From Echinicola sp. 20G (GTDB taxonomy: Bacteria; Bacteroidota; Bacteroidia; Cytophagales; Cyclobacteriaceae), in assembly GCF_015533855.1 (NCBI RefSeq), contig NZ_AP024154.1:4408501-4472500 (forward strand): DNA of 64,000 nt, given 5' to 3'. A model generated the notes under the pieces. It was not told the DNA's origin. It made no database searches and saw only the letters and a list, made by a program, of their open reading frames with translations. Shown here piece after piece: positions 44,548-53,465 of the stretch. How positions within the stretch are numbered: the first letter of the stretch is position 1; each line of letters starts with the position of its first letter. A program made the translations under genes and the position numbers.

Positions 44548-45333
44548 ATGAAAACCTTAACTTTGTGCTTGGTACTTATTTCCTGTTTTATGGTGATATC
44601 TTGCAGTTCACCTTCTTTCCATACCAACAAAGTAATCGCCCATCGCGGCGCTTGGAAAGTAGATCAATTACCTCAAAATTCCATCGCTTCTCTCAATAAA
44701 GCAATTCAAATTGGATGTGAAGGCTCAGAGTTTGATGTTTGGATGACCTCAGATGAAGTTTTGGTAGTAAATCATGATGCTGACTTTCAAGGGTTACCAA
44801 TTGAAACCAGCACTTATGCGCAATTGTTGGAACTCAGCCATGAAAATGGAGAGAAAATTTCCACTGTGGAGGAATATCTCCAAAAAGGAATGGAACAAAA
44901 CACCACTAAATTAATTTTTGAAATCAAACCATCAAAAGTAAGTGTTGAAAGAAGCAAACTCATTGCCGAAAAATCGGTAAAAACAGTAAAAGAACTTAAG
45001 GCCGAAAAATGGGTGGACTACATTACTTTTAGCTATGAGGGAGGATTGAAAGCCATAGAAACAGACCCTAATGCCAATGTGGCCTACCTGAGTGGAGACA
45101 AGACTCCAGAAGAATTATCAAAAGCTGGCTTCTTTGGCTTTGATTATAATATTAAAGTATTGAAAAATAATCCTGAATGGATCCAACAAGCTCAGAATTT
45201 AGGATTGACGGTCAATTCTTGGACAGTAAATAAAGAAGAAGATATGAAGTGGTTATTGGAGCAAAAAGCTGATTTTATCACCACGGATGAACCTGAACTT
45301 CTTTTAAAGTTAATTGAAGACAATCAAGAATAA
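44548..45333 (+). CDS. Glycerophosphodiester phosphodiesterase (lipoprotein)
   Basis: A 261-residue lipoprotein (lipobox MVISC, Cys at about 19) with the GDPD TIM barrel. The catalytic HRGA is in VIAHRGAWKVD; EFDVWMTSD holds the metal-binding Glu and Asp; VNHD is the next catalytic part; FEIKPSK follows. It hydrolyses glycerophosphodiesters to glycerol 3-phosphate and an alcohol, probably in the periplasm. It is monocistronic. The metal-site motifs are intact. Confidence 0.93.
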   Translation: MKTLTLCLVLISCFMVISCSSPSFHTNKVIAHRGAWKVDQLPQNSIASLNKAIQIGCEGSEFDVWMTSDEVLVVNHDADFQGLPIETSTYAQLLELSHENGEKISTVEEYLQKGMEQNTTKLIFEIKPSKVSVERSKLIAEKSVKTVKELKAEKWVDYITFSYEGGLKAIETDPNANVAYLSGDKTPEELSKAGFFGFDYNIKVLKNNPEWIQQAQNLGLTVNSWTVNKEEDMKWLLEQKADFITTDEPELLLKLIEDNQE

Positions 45334-45344
45334 TCAGTGGATTA

Positions 45345-45956
45345 TCAAGGAGACTTTTTATGGGTCTCCTTGATCTTTCGATAGTCCTCCAAAGTATCTA
45401 TATCTGTTTTCCCTTCTTCAAAAGAAACAAAGGTGGTTTTATTGATATGGTTAAAGATCACTTTTTTACCTCCTGTATCTCCTTTAAGTTCTAGTAACTC
45501 TGGAAAAAGCTTTTGATCATAAATGGCAGGAACACCCAATCTCCCGTTGTATTGACTTGCCACTATCAAGCTGTCGCTACTTTGCCACTTTGATAAAAGA
45601 TCAAAAAGGTGTTTGGAGGAAAGAAATGGTTGATCGCAAACCATTATCAGGACACCATCCAAATTGTTACACAAACGTAAGGCTGACTGAAGGCCACATT
45701 TAATGGAAGAGCCCATTCCTTGTTTATAATCTTGATTAAAAGCTGTCGAGACATTTAAACCTTCTAGTTCCTTATCAACTTGATCAGCATAATGTCCCAA
45801 AACAATTACAACATCCATTGGACTAACTGAAACAGCTATAGTAGCAGCTTTCTGGATCAAGCTTTGACCATCTAGCTGAAGTAGTTGTTTAGCTTGTCCT
45901 AACCGCTTTGATAAACCTGCTGCCAGAATAATGATGGAAAATTTCTTGTTCTCCAC
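45345..45956 (-). CDS. MocA-like molybdopterin nucleotidyltransferase
   Basis: A 203-residue NTP transferase of the MobA/MocA family. The signature is LAAGLSKRLGQAKQLLQLDG; the metal Asp is in MVCDQPF; GRLGVPAIYD and GDTGGKKVI follow, typical of MocA. MocA adds CMP to molybdopterin for xanthine dehydrogenase-type enzymes. It starts with GTG at 45954-45956, just after XdhC. With XdhC and a cysteine desulfurase next door, a role in molybdenum-hydroxylase maturation is likely, though no such enzyme gene is in the window. Confidence 0.87.
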   Translation of the reverse strand: MENKKFSIIILAAGLSKRLGQAKQLLQLDGQSLIQKAATIAVSVSPMDVVIVLGHYADQVDKELEGLNVSTAFNQDYKQGMGSSIKCGLQSALRLCNNLDGVLIMVCDQPFLSSKHLFDLLSKWQSSDSLIVASQYNGRLGVPAIYDQKLFPELLELKGDTGGKKVIFNHINKTTFVSFEEGKTDIDTLEDYRKIKETHKKSP

Positions 45957-45962
45957 TTTAGC

Positions 45963-47102
45963 TTAGTTATTTTTTAGAAGTTCCTCCAATGAGATATTAT
46001 TTCTTTCAGGGTGAATACTATCTTTGAATTTATAGAGAAAACCACCTGTTCTATTTGAAAAAACAGCTTTTATCTCTGAAATAATGGAGACGGCAATTTC
46101 TTCTGCTGTTTCTGCCCCAACATCTAAACCTACAGGACTGTACATAGGGAAAGTCAATAATGAGTCTTTTTCAGATTTCATTTCTTTCTTAATACTCTCC
46201 CATTTTTTTCTTGGTCCTAACATTCCCACATACTTGGGTTTTAACTGGAGCAGCCTTTTGACCAAAGCTTTATCATAATTATAATTATGGGTCATTAAAA
46301 GAACAGCTGTTCTTTCATCCAACTGCACTTGATCAAAAACTTTTTCAGGTTGACCGATGATCACCTGACAATTAGGGAAGCGCTGATGGTTCGCATAACT
46401 TGGTCTTCCATCCAATAAGATCATCTCCCAACCCAAAATTTCGGCCATCTCTACCAAAGGAATAATATCATTGCCTGCACCAGCTATTACCAGTCTAATT
46501 GGAGCCGGTAAATATTGCATAAAAGCCGTCAGCTCCATGCCCTGATATTCTATATTCTTAAAGCTTGATCTTTGATTGGAAAGTACATTGTTTATGCCTA
46601 TGGATAGATCAATATCAAATCTTTCTCTACTTTCAATTTGTCCTTGAACAGCATAAATATTTGTACCTTGATGAACAGACCTAGGCTGATTTAAGTCAAA
46701 AATTGTAACCAATACTGCAGCCTCTCTTAAAAGGGTTGCCTGTTCTAAAATGCCAATGGGATTCATTGGATCGTTTTGATCTATGGGTTCTATTAATACC
46801 CTAATGATTCCTTCACATCCCAGTCCAACACCAATCACAGCATCATACTCATCTGATGTATCGTAAGTTTGTGTCAAAGGCTTTCCTTGCATCATCACCA
46901 TCAAAGCTTTTCTCAAGGCATCACCCTCCAAACATCCACCACTGATCGCCCCTGTCAGCTTTCCATCATCCGTGACCAACATTCTGGCTCCGGACCCACG
47001 ATAGGAAGAACCTTCCACGTGAACGACAGTGGCCAATGCAGCCGATTTACCATCCTTTTTAGCACTATGATAAGCCAATATAATGGATTTAATCTCTTTC
47101 AT
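45963..47102 (-). CDS. XdhC/CoxI family molybdoenzyme maturation protein
   Basis: A 379-residue protein. The N-terminal XdhC domain has ALATVVHVEGSSYRGSGARM and GAISGGCLEGD (conserved Cys). The C-terminal Rossmann domain (about 205-345) has LVIAGAGNDIIPLVEMAEIL, LLMTHNYNYD and YVGMLGPRKKWE. XdhC binds the molybdenum cofactor, protects it and helps insert its sulfurated form into xanthine dehydrogenase-like enzymes. It lies between the cysteine desulfurase and MocA genes with 1- to 6-bp gaps, so the three form an operon. Confidence 0.93.
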   Translation of the reverse strand: MKEIKSIILAYHSAKKDGKSAALATVVHVEGSSYRGSGARMLVTDDGKLTGAISGGCLEGDALRKALMVMMQGKPLTQTYDTSDEYDAVIGVGLGCEGIIRVLIEPIDQNDPMNPIGILEQATLLREAAVLVTIFDLNQPRSVHQGTNIYAVQGQIESRERFDIDLSIGINNVLSNQRSSFKNIEYQGMELTAFMQYLPAPIRLVIAGAGNDIIPLVEMAEILGWEMILLDGRPSYANHQRFPNCQVIIGQPEKVFDQVQLDERTAVLLMTHNYNYDKALVKRLLQLKPKYVGMLGPRKKWESIKKEMKSEKDSLLTFPMYSPVGLDVGAETAEEIAVSIISEIKAVFSNRTGGFLYKFKDSIHPERNNISLEELLKNN

Positions 47103-47103
47103 A

Positions 47104-48258
47104 CTACACGATATTCAATTTCAGATCCAATACCGTATCCCGAATTACCTTTAAAGCTGTCTTTACTTCTTCTTTGGTTGTAAATCTTCCTAAACTGAAT
47201 CTAATGGCGTTTAAGGCATCCTCATCGGACATACCAATCGCCTTCAGCACATGAGAAGGTCGATGAATGATCGAGGAGCAAGCACTTCCCCTACTTACTG
47301 CCAGGTATTTGCTAAGGGTAAGTATTAGCCTTTCTCCCTCAACTCCGCTAAAACTAATATTACTTACATGGGGAAGTCTTTTTGCATTAAAAGCTTGAAT
47401 AGTTACCCCTGACAACTCTCCAAGTTTTAATTCAAAATGATCACGTAGAGACCTTAACTGTTCCAATTCTAACTCCATATATTGATGGCATAAGGCCGCA
47501 GCTTTTCCGAATCCCACTATGCCGGGAACATTCATCGTCCCACTTCTTAAGCTTCCTTCCTGTTTTCCACCATGAAGGAATATACCGAGTTTAGACTTCA
47601 AATCGGAATTAGCGATGTATAATCCCCCAATACCTTTTGGGCCGTACATCTTATGGGCAGAAAAAGCCATATATGCTATTGATGAGGAGGATAAATCCAT
47701 GGGGATTTTACCTACTGCCTGTGTGGCATCACAAATAAGGTCAATATTATGTTTGACAGTAATTTCCCCTATTTTATCTATAGGAAGAATCGTACCAATT
47801 TCATTATTGGCGTACATGCAAACGAAGCCAAGTGTATTGTCTTGGATGCTACTTTCCAAATCATCCAATGATATCTGGCCATTTTGGTCCACCTTTAAAA
47901 AGGTAAGCTCAGCACCCTGCTCTTGCAAAAAGGCCATTGTATCCAAAACAGCACTGTGCTCTATTTTGGTTGTTATGAAATGACCTTTACGTCCATTATT
48001 AAAAAACAATCCTTTTAATATCCAGTTGATCGATTCTGTCGCTCCACTTGTAAAGACCAAATCCTTTGGTTTACAATTGATCAATGTGGCTAACTGTTGT
48101 CTGGCTACCTCTACAGCCTCTTTGCTTTCCCACCCCAACAAATGATCATTACTCGATGGATTACCAAAATGATGGGAAAAGTAAGGCATCATCATCTTCA
48201 CCACCTCAGGATCACAAGGGGTAGTTGCACAATAATCCAAATAAATTGGTCTCTTCAT
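47104..48258 (-). CDS. Cysteine desulfurase (NifS/IscS family)
   Basis: A PLP enzyme of 384 residues. The N-terminus is YLDYCATTPCDPEV; FTSGATESINWIL binds PLP; the Schiff-base Lys is in SAHKMYGPKG; the catalytic Cys loop is SRGSACSS. It takes sulfur from cysteine as a persulfide. Beside XdhC and MocA, a role in sulfurating the molybdenum cofactor is plausible; general Fe-S or thiouridine supply is the alternative. The start is ATG at 48256-48258 (MKRPIYLDY); a TTG ten codons upstream is less likely. It is the first gene of the operon. Confidence 0.93.
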   Translation of the reverse strand: MKRPIYLDYCATTPCDPEVVKMMMPYFSHHFGNPSSNDHLLGWESKEAVEVARQQLATLINCKPKDLVFTSGATESINWILKGLFFNNGRKGHFITTKIEHSAVLDTMAFLQEQGAELTFLKVDQNGQISLDDLESSIQDNTLGFVCMYANNEIGTILPIDKIGEITVKHNIDLICDATQAVGKIPMDLSSSSIAYMAFSAHKMYGPKGIGGLYIANSDLKSKLGIFLHGGKQEGSLRSGTMNVPGIVGFGKAAALCHQYMELELEQLRSLRDHFELKLGELSGVTIQAFNAKRLPHVSNISFSGVEGERLILTLSKYLAVSRGSACSSIIHRPSHVLKAIGMSDEDALNAIRFSLGRFTTKEEVKTALKVIRDTVLDLKLNIV

Positions 48259-48414
48259 TAAAATGAATAGTTCTTTGATTAAAATCAATTATTCACTGTG
48301 AATAAATATATTTATCACATATAGCTTCTCATAATTCAATCTAACTATCTTATTCTAAAAAATTAAACCAGATATAATTATTTCTATGAACGGCATATCT
48401 AAGCCCAATATGGC

Positions 48415-49554
48415 TTAAAAAGCTTCTCCAATATAAATATAAAAACCATGACCTTCTTGGGTAAAAGCAGCATCCAATCTTGTGTAAATATCTTTATTGG
48501 GAAATAACAGGAACCGGATACCAGCACCAGCAGACCACACCATTTTATCCAAAGACAAATTACTAAAATCGGAAAATACAGTTCCAGTACCGGCAAAGAC
48601 TGCTGCTCCAAAACGATTGGAAAAGCCTAAAGGTAAGGGTAAAAACCTAAGCTCTACCTGTGAGGAAATGTAATTTTTATCCCTAAATCTTCCATAATAA
48701 TAGCCCCTCATCATGCTCTCACCACCAAGTGCACTCATCATATTGAAAGGGACATCTCCTGTATTGAACTGTCCAAAAAGTTGAGCTGCAAAAACATTGT
48801 CCTTGCCTATTGGACGGTAAATTCTATTATCTGAAACTATCGTTCCAAACTCATAAGTAGCCTCCCAAAAAGGTGCGTATTTTAGATAAGCTAACTCAGA
48901 GAACAAACCATTTCTAACATTGAGCACATTATGACGGTTATCATAAACAAAGCCCAGACCTAATCCTATATTCGTTGATCCCTCACTTCCGATGGGCATT
49001 TCAATGGTCTCTCCTTCTTCCTTGGGATGAAATTCCACCGATCCAAAGCGGTTCAAATCCAGTTCCATCCCAACATAAAAGTCTTTCTTTAGTTTCCTGA
49101 GCACCCTCTCTTTAATGAGCACTTGCCGTGAATCCACCAAAGCCAAGTATTCTTCAGGTGTATCCGGTCCCAATCCATAGTAATACATCGGAAACCTTTG
49201 GAACCTCAAACGCCCCAAGAAAAACCAGTCCTCTTTATCGGAATAAACGGCATGATCAAACCAAAACCCATATTGCCCTTCCAATGTAACAAAAGTAAAC
49301 CCATTGATTTCACTCAAGCGGTTGGCTGTATCTTTTTTGGCGTAATAGACATATAAGGAGCTCAGCCCAATTTCCCAACTTGTCTCCGGCGCATAGGCCA
49401 AGGTAGGGTAAACAAAAAACTGGGGTTCGGAAATATCACTGGAATCATTGATAATGCTATTCCAATATCGTTTTATAAAGCTTTGTTTTTGTGCCTCAGC
49501 TAAACTGAAACTCAGTAGCCACACCATAAAAGACAAAAATATATTTTTCCTCAT
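48415..49554 (-). CDS. BamA/TamA-like outer-membrane barrel protein
   Basis: A 379-residue exported protein (signal peptide about 1-21, ending LAEAQ). It is a bare Omp85-like barrel without POTRA domains: alternating strands (LGFVYDNRHNVLNVRNGLFSELAYL, ALGGESMMRGYYYGRFRDKN, GAAVFAGTGTVFSDF) and a terminal Phe (YIYIGEAF). The GGESMMRGYYYGRFR block corresponds to the lid-loop/RGF-type motif. Its role may be lipid or protein transport at the outer membrane; no partner is adjacent. The start is ATG at 49552-49554. Confidence 0.88.
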   Translation of the reverse strand: MRKNIFLSFMVWLLSFSLAEAQKQSFIKRYWNSIINDSSDISEPQFFVYPTLAYAPETSWEIGLSSLYVYYAKKDTANRLSEINGFTFVTLEGQYGFWFDHAVYSDKEDWFFLGRLRFQRFPMYYYGLGPDTPEEYLALVDSRQVLIKERVLRKLKKDFYVGMELDLNRFGSVEFHPKEEGETIEMPIGSEGSTNIGLGLGFVYDNRHNVLNVRNGLFSELAYLKYAPFWEATYEFGTIVSDNRIYRPIGKDNVFAAQLFGQFNTGDVPFNMMSALGGESMMRGYYYGRFRDKNYISSQVELRFLPLPLGFSNRFGAAVFAGTGTVFSDFSNLSLDKMVWSAGAGIRFLLFPNKDIYTRLDAAFTQEGHGFYIYIGEAF

Positions 49555-49682
49555 GAACAATCTGCTAAAGAATCTAGATTAGCTTTATAACGCAAATACT
49601 TTAAGATGGTTGGAAAATTATCAAATTAGAAGAAAAAATAATGTTTAAATTACATTTTAAATATGTGTGAATTATAAAATAA

Positions 49683-51395
49683 TCAAAATCCCCATCCTAT
49701 CATCCTAGTGATTTCATCAGTAGATGGAGGAATAGCTACTTCTGAAGGCCTTCCATAAATTTTTTCATTGAGATATTTTAGGGCCGGACCAATCCAATAA
49801 GTGCTCTCACTGTCTTCTGCCCTCAATAAGAAGCCTTTTTGCACAAAAAAAGTAAGTTCTTCAAAAATATATTCTGCATTAATTTCCATATGGTCTTTGT
49901 CTATATTTCTCGCATCTGTCAAGTTTGACAATAAAGTTGTTAACCTGGCTTTATCCTTCTCATACTCATTTCCCAAAATCAAATTTTCATGAGTCTTATC
50001 CATCAAAGGAAGTAAACCATTATCCTTATTGTAAGTTCTTAGCATATCCAAGACCATCATATTGCTGGTACCTTCCCAAATGGGTAAAACAAGTGTGTCC
50101 CTCATAAATTTGGGGAGAATGGTATCTTCAATATACCCCATCCCTCCCATCAGTTCCATACATTCCCTTATTCCGTATACAGACGTTTCAGCTGTTTGTC
50201 TTTTCACCATAGGAGTGATCATCCTCAATACTTGTCCACTTGAAGCATCTCCACTATCTGCCTTATCCAGCAGCGAAATGGCTTTCCAAGTCAGATAAAA
50301 GTCTGCCGTATACCTACAACTTAAATCATATAATTTTTTCCTAACCAGTGCATGATCCAAAACTCTCCTACCAAAAGAATGACGATGCGATAGAAATTGA
50401 TAAGCCTCGATCAAACACCTTCTAAAAGCTGAAACTGCAATCACCGAATTCCATAATCGGGAAAGGTTGATCATTTCAACCATGATTTTGAAGCCCTCGC
50501 CTTCTTTACCGATCAATTTCCCAAAAGTATCTGTCAATATGATTTCAGCACTGGCCATGGATTTAGTCCCCAACTTATCTTTTAACCGGATGATATCCAT
50601 AGGGTTAATTTGCCCGTCAGGCTTATGCTTTTCAACTAAAAATAAAGAAAGACCTTCGGTTCCTTTGACATCAGGATTGGTCCTGGCTAAAACCAGCTTG
50701 ATTTCTGCATTTGCATTACTACAGAACCACTTTTCACCATTCAATAAGTAATAGCTATTGGCTATCTTTTGTGCGGAAACCATATTTGTACCGACATCGG
50801 ACCCACCTGATTTTTCAGTTAAAAACATTGCCCCGGTAAACAATTGTTCTACATCATTGGTATAAATATGTTTCATTAACCGTTCCCTATCTTCTGCATC
50901 CGCAAAACTATTGATCACCCTTGCTACCCCATCAGTCATACAAAGAGGACAGCTTACGCCGCTTTCACCCATCCCATACAGAAATGCCAAACTAAAGCAC
51001 AATCGATTGGAATACCCCTTGTATTCTTCCCTGAGGTCGGGATCCCATTTGACAGAGAACATGCCTGACTCTACCGCTATTTGCAACAATTTTTTATAAT
51101 CTGGATGAAAAATAATTTCATTTATGGTCCTACCATAAGCATCTCTTTTTTTTAAAAAAGGCGGGTTTTTGTCAGCAGAAAGTGAAAGATGGTCTAATAA
51201 TGATGCTGCTTTATAACCTAAGCGGCTTAGTTTTGGTTGCATAAACGCCCATGCCTCTTTGGATATCTCTTTTTGAAGAAAATGAACAAAAATTTGATCA
51301 CTGACAAAAAAGTTTTTGCTAGGCATGTATGCATTGTCTAGCACAGTGTCGGAAGTGAATAATTTACCATAAGAAAAATTTAGAATTCCTTCCAT
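49683..51395 (-). CDS. Acyl-CoA dehydrogenase, AidB-like
   Basis: A flavoprotein of 570 residues, longer than the usual 380 because of an N-terminal extension (about 1-130) as in AidB. TGAMFLTEKSGGSDVGTN is the FAD/substrate segment, YLLNGEKWFCSNANA the next, and ECMELMGGMGYIEDTILPKFMRD with LPIWEGTSNMMVLDML are the C-terminal family signatures. AidB in E. coli belongs to the alkylation response, but this family also holds real fatty-acid dehydrogenases. No electron transfer flavoprotein is adjacent. Confidence 0.9.
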   Translation of the reverse strand: MEGILNFSYGKLFTSDTVLDNAYMPSKNFFVSDQIFVHFLQKEISKEAWAFMQPKLSRLGYKAASLLDHLSLSADKNPPFLKKRDAYGRTINEIIFHPDYKKLLQIAVESGMFSVKWDPDLREEYKGYSNRLCFSLAFLYGMGESGVSCPLCMTDGVARVINSFADAEDRERLMKHIYTNDVEQLFTGAMFLTEKSGGSDVGTNMVSAQKIANSYYLLNGEKWFCSNANAEIKLVLARTNPDVKGTEGLSLFLVEKHKPDGQINPMDIIRLKDKLGTKSMASAEIILTDTFGKLIGKEGEGFKIMVEMINLSRLWNSVIAVSAFRRCLIEAYQFLSHRHSFGRRVLDHALVRKKLYDLSCRYTADFYLTWKAISLLDKADSGDASSGQVLRMITPMVKRQTAETSVYGIRECMELMGGMGYIEDTILPKFMRDTLVLPIWEGTSNMMVLDMLRTYNKDNGLLPLMDKTHENLILGNEYEKDKARLTTLLSNLTDARNIDKDHMEINAEYIFEELTFFVQKGFLLRAEDSESTYWIGPALKYLNEKIYGRPSEVAIPPSTDEITRMIGWGF

Positions 51396-51600
51396 AAATT
51401 AAATTTAACCCTTTAGTTAATCTAATAAAATTTTAGGCGAGAAGTAAACAATAATAGACAACATTTATCAATTTAGCTCTCATCCCCTTTTAATAAGAAC
51501 GAAAAAAACAATTCAATCGTTTGTTGAAATATTACCTTAATCCCTAATAATAATGTAAAAGGTATAAAAACAAAAACAAGACGCGTCTATTTGTCACAGC

Positions 51601-51657
51601 AACCCAATAAAATACTAAAGGCTGTCCAAGTGACAGCCTTTAGTATTTTATTGGGTT
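51601..51657 (-). terminator. Very long perfect hairpin downstream of the TRAP operon
   Basis: Two perfectly complementary 26-nt arms (51601-51626 and 51632-51657; GC part AAGGCTGTC / GACAGCCTT) with a 5-nt CAAGT loop. It lies 15 bp past the dctM stop and probably ends the operon, with the T-rich outer arm acting as a U tract. The stem is far longer than the other terminators here. Confidence 0.75.
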
Positions 51658-51672
51658 GGAAAGCTTTTGATT

Positions 51673-52968
51673 TTATAGCCCAAATAAGTTTGGTAACCAA
51701 AGTACCATCTGAGGCCAAAGTGTAATTACTGCCAAGCCGATGATCATGGCCACAAAGAATGGCAAAAGTGGCCTCACAACATTTGCGATGGAAGTCTTGG
51801 CAACTCCCACTCCAATAAAAAGTACTGAGCCAACTGGAGGGGTACACAAACCGATACATAAGTTTAACACCATTATGATTCCAAAATGAACCGGGTCAAT
51901 TCCTAGCTCAGTTACTACAGGCAAGAATATTGGCGTAAAGATCAATACAGCAGGAGTCATATCCATAAATATCCCAACAAAGAGGAGGATAAGGTTGATG
52001 ATAATTAATATCACATATTTATTATCACTTAAAGAAAGTAAAACACTACTTATGGACTGCGGAATATCTTCACTGGACATAACCCAAGACATCGCCATAG
52101 ATGTGGCAATCAACATGGCCACAACTGCTGTGGTTGCTGAAGATTTTAACAGGATAGCAGGAAGATCCTTCACTTTTAATTCCTTATACATGAAAGAAAG
52201 CCCCAAACAATACAGAACAGCAATTGCCGAAGCTTCTGTCGCTGTAAATATACCTGCTACAATTCCTCCAATTACAATGACCAACAAAGTCAAACTTGGT
52301 GCGGCATCAATAAATACTTTGCCTAATTCTTTAAAAGAAGTGCTTTCTCCTGCTGGCAATTCCTTTTTCTTAATAAAATAAGCTGCGGTAAGCATCAGTA
52401 ATAACCCAATAAACAAACCAGGAATATAACCTGCGACAAACAAAGCTGCAATAGACACACCACCGCTTGCCAAGGAATATACAATCAGTACATTAGAAGG
52501 AGGAATAACCAAACCTGTAGTAGATGAGGTCACATTGACAGCCACCCCTAACTCTTTTGGATAACCTTCATCCTCCATTCTCTTACCCAAAATCCCACCT
52601 AATGCAGAAGCTGCTGCCACAGCCGAACCAGCAATGGCTCCAAATAGCATGGCTGCAATCACATTTACATACAGTAAACCACCAGGCAGCCTTCCACTGA
52701 GCGCTTTGGCGAGATTAATCAAGCGGTTGGCAATACCGCCTTTATTCATGATTTCCCCAGCGAGGATAAAGAAAGGAATGGCCAAAAGGGAAAAACTATT
52801 TAATCCTGCTCCCATCCGTTGAGCAATAGTCGTCATGGACGGCACAGCAGCTACAGTTACCAATAGTGTCAACAAACTGGAAAAACCTAAACTCCAGGCC
52901 ACCGGTACACCCAGCCCCATCAAGGTTATAAAGCTTAAAACTAATATGATTATAGTAATATATTCCAT
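51673..52968 (-). CDS. dctM: TRAP transporter large permease (DctM)
   Basis: A 431-residue inner-membrane protein with about 12 hydrophobic segments. MGLGVPVAWSLGFSSLLTLL at the N-terminus, FILAGEIMNKGGIANRLI, AGSAVAAASALGGI and GLVIPPSNVLIVYSLASGG are DctM marks. It is the channel-like subunit driven by a sodium or proton gradient. It follows the small permease by 2 bp. Linked KDG kinase, KDPG aldolase and altronate dehydratase genes suggest a hexuronate or aldonate substrate. Confidence 0.95.
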   Translation of the reverse strand: MEYITIIILVLSFITLMGLGVPVAWSLGFSSLLTLLVTVAAVPSMTTIAQRMGAGLNSFSLLAIPFFILAGEIMNKGGIANRLINLAKALSGRLPGGLLYVNVIAAMLFGAIAGSAVAAASALGGILGKRMEDEGYPKELGVAVNVTSSTTGLVIPPSNVLIVYSLASGGVSIAALFVAGYIPGLFIGLLLMLTAAYFIKKKELPAGESTSFKELGKVFIDAAPSLTLLVIVIGGIVAGIFTATEASAIAVLYCLGLSFMYKELKVKDLPAILLKSSATTAVVAMLIATSMAMSWVMSSEDIPQSISSVLLSLSDNKYVILIIINLILLFVGIFMDMTPAVLIFTPIFLPVVTELGIDPVHFGIIMVLNLCIGLCTPPVGSVLFIGVGVAKTSIANVVRPLLPFFVAMIIGLAVITLWPQMVLWLPNLFGL

Positions 52969-52970
52969 GA

Positions 52971-53465
52971 TTAAAATTTTGGGTTATGTTGAAGAATGTG
53001 CTTGATGTCTGCCACCTGGTAGATAAAAATCAATATTCCACTGAGAGGAATCACGGTATAAACATAGGCCAGTGGTATTTGTAATGTGGTGGATTTCTGT
53101 CCCAACATGTAAGTGATATAGACCAAATTGCTTCCACCAAAAATCATAACTGGTACCGCAAATCCAATGATGATCATGTGAATAAATACCATCAAATTAT
53201 TCTTTGCTTTTCCGGTTAACTTACTTGGCAAAATATCAATGGCCAAGTGCTCATTATGGCCCGCTACATATGCAGCTCCCAACATACCCAACCAGATCAA
53301 AAGGAAACGAGCCAACTCATCAGTAAATGAACTGGGAGACATAAAAACATACCTGGACAATACCTGCCAGGTCACATTGATCACCATAAGCGCCATGATT
53401 ACGATCAAAACGTAACCTACCTTATGGTTGATTTTATTCTTTAAAGAATTGCTTGGGTTATTCAT
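52971..53465 (-). CDS. dctQ: TRAP transporter small permease (DctQ)
   Basis: A 164-residue protein with four membrane segments (VGYVLIVIMALMVINVTWQV, FLLIWLGMLGAAYVAG, LMVFIHMIIIGFAVPVMIFGG, VYTVIPLSGILIFIYQ). It holds the DctQ pattern SSFTDELARFLLIWLGMLG. The start is ATG at 53463-53465 (MNNPSNSLK), overlapping the dctP stop by 8 bp; the frame is open 20 codons further inside dctP. It couples with DctM in the same operon. Confidence 0.93.
   Translation of the reverse strand: MNNPSNSLKNKINHKVGYVLIVIMALMVINVTWQVLSRYVFMSPSSFTDELARFLLIWLGMLGAAYVAGHNEHLAIDILPSKLTGKAKNNLMVFIHMIIIGFAVPVMIFGGSNLVYITYMLGQKSTTLQIPLAYVYTVIPLSGILIFIYQVADIKHILQHNPKF

Noticed and set aside
51587..51859. A 90-codon minus-strand frame overlapping dctM and the long hairpin
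   Set aside because: It is a shadow of dctM in another frame, continuing into the hairpin, with no family likeness.
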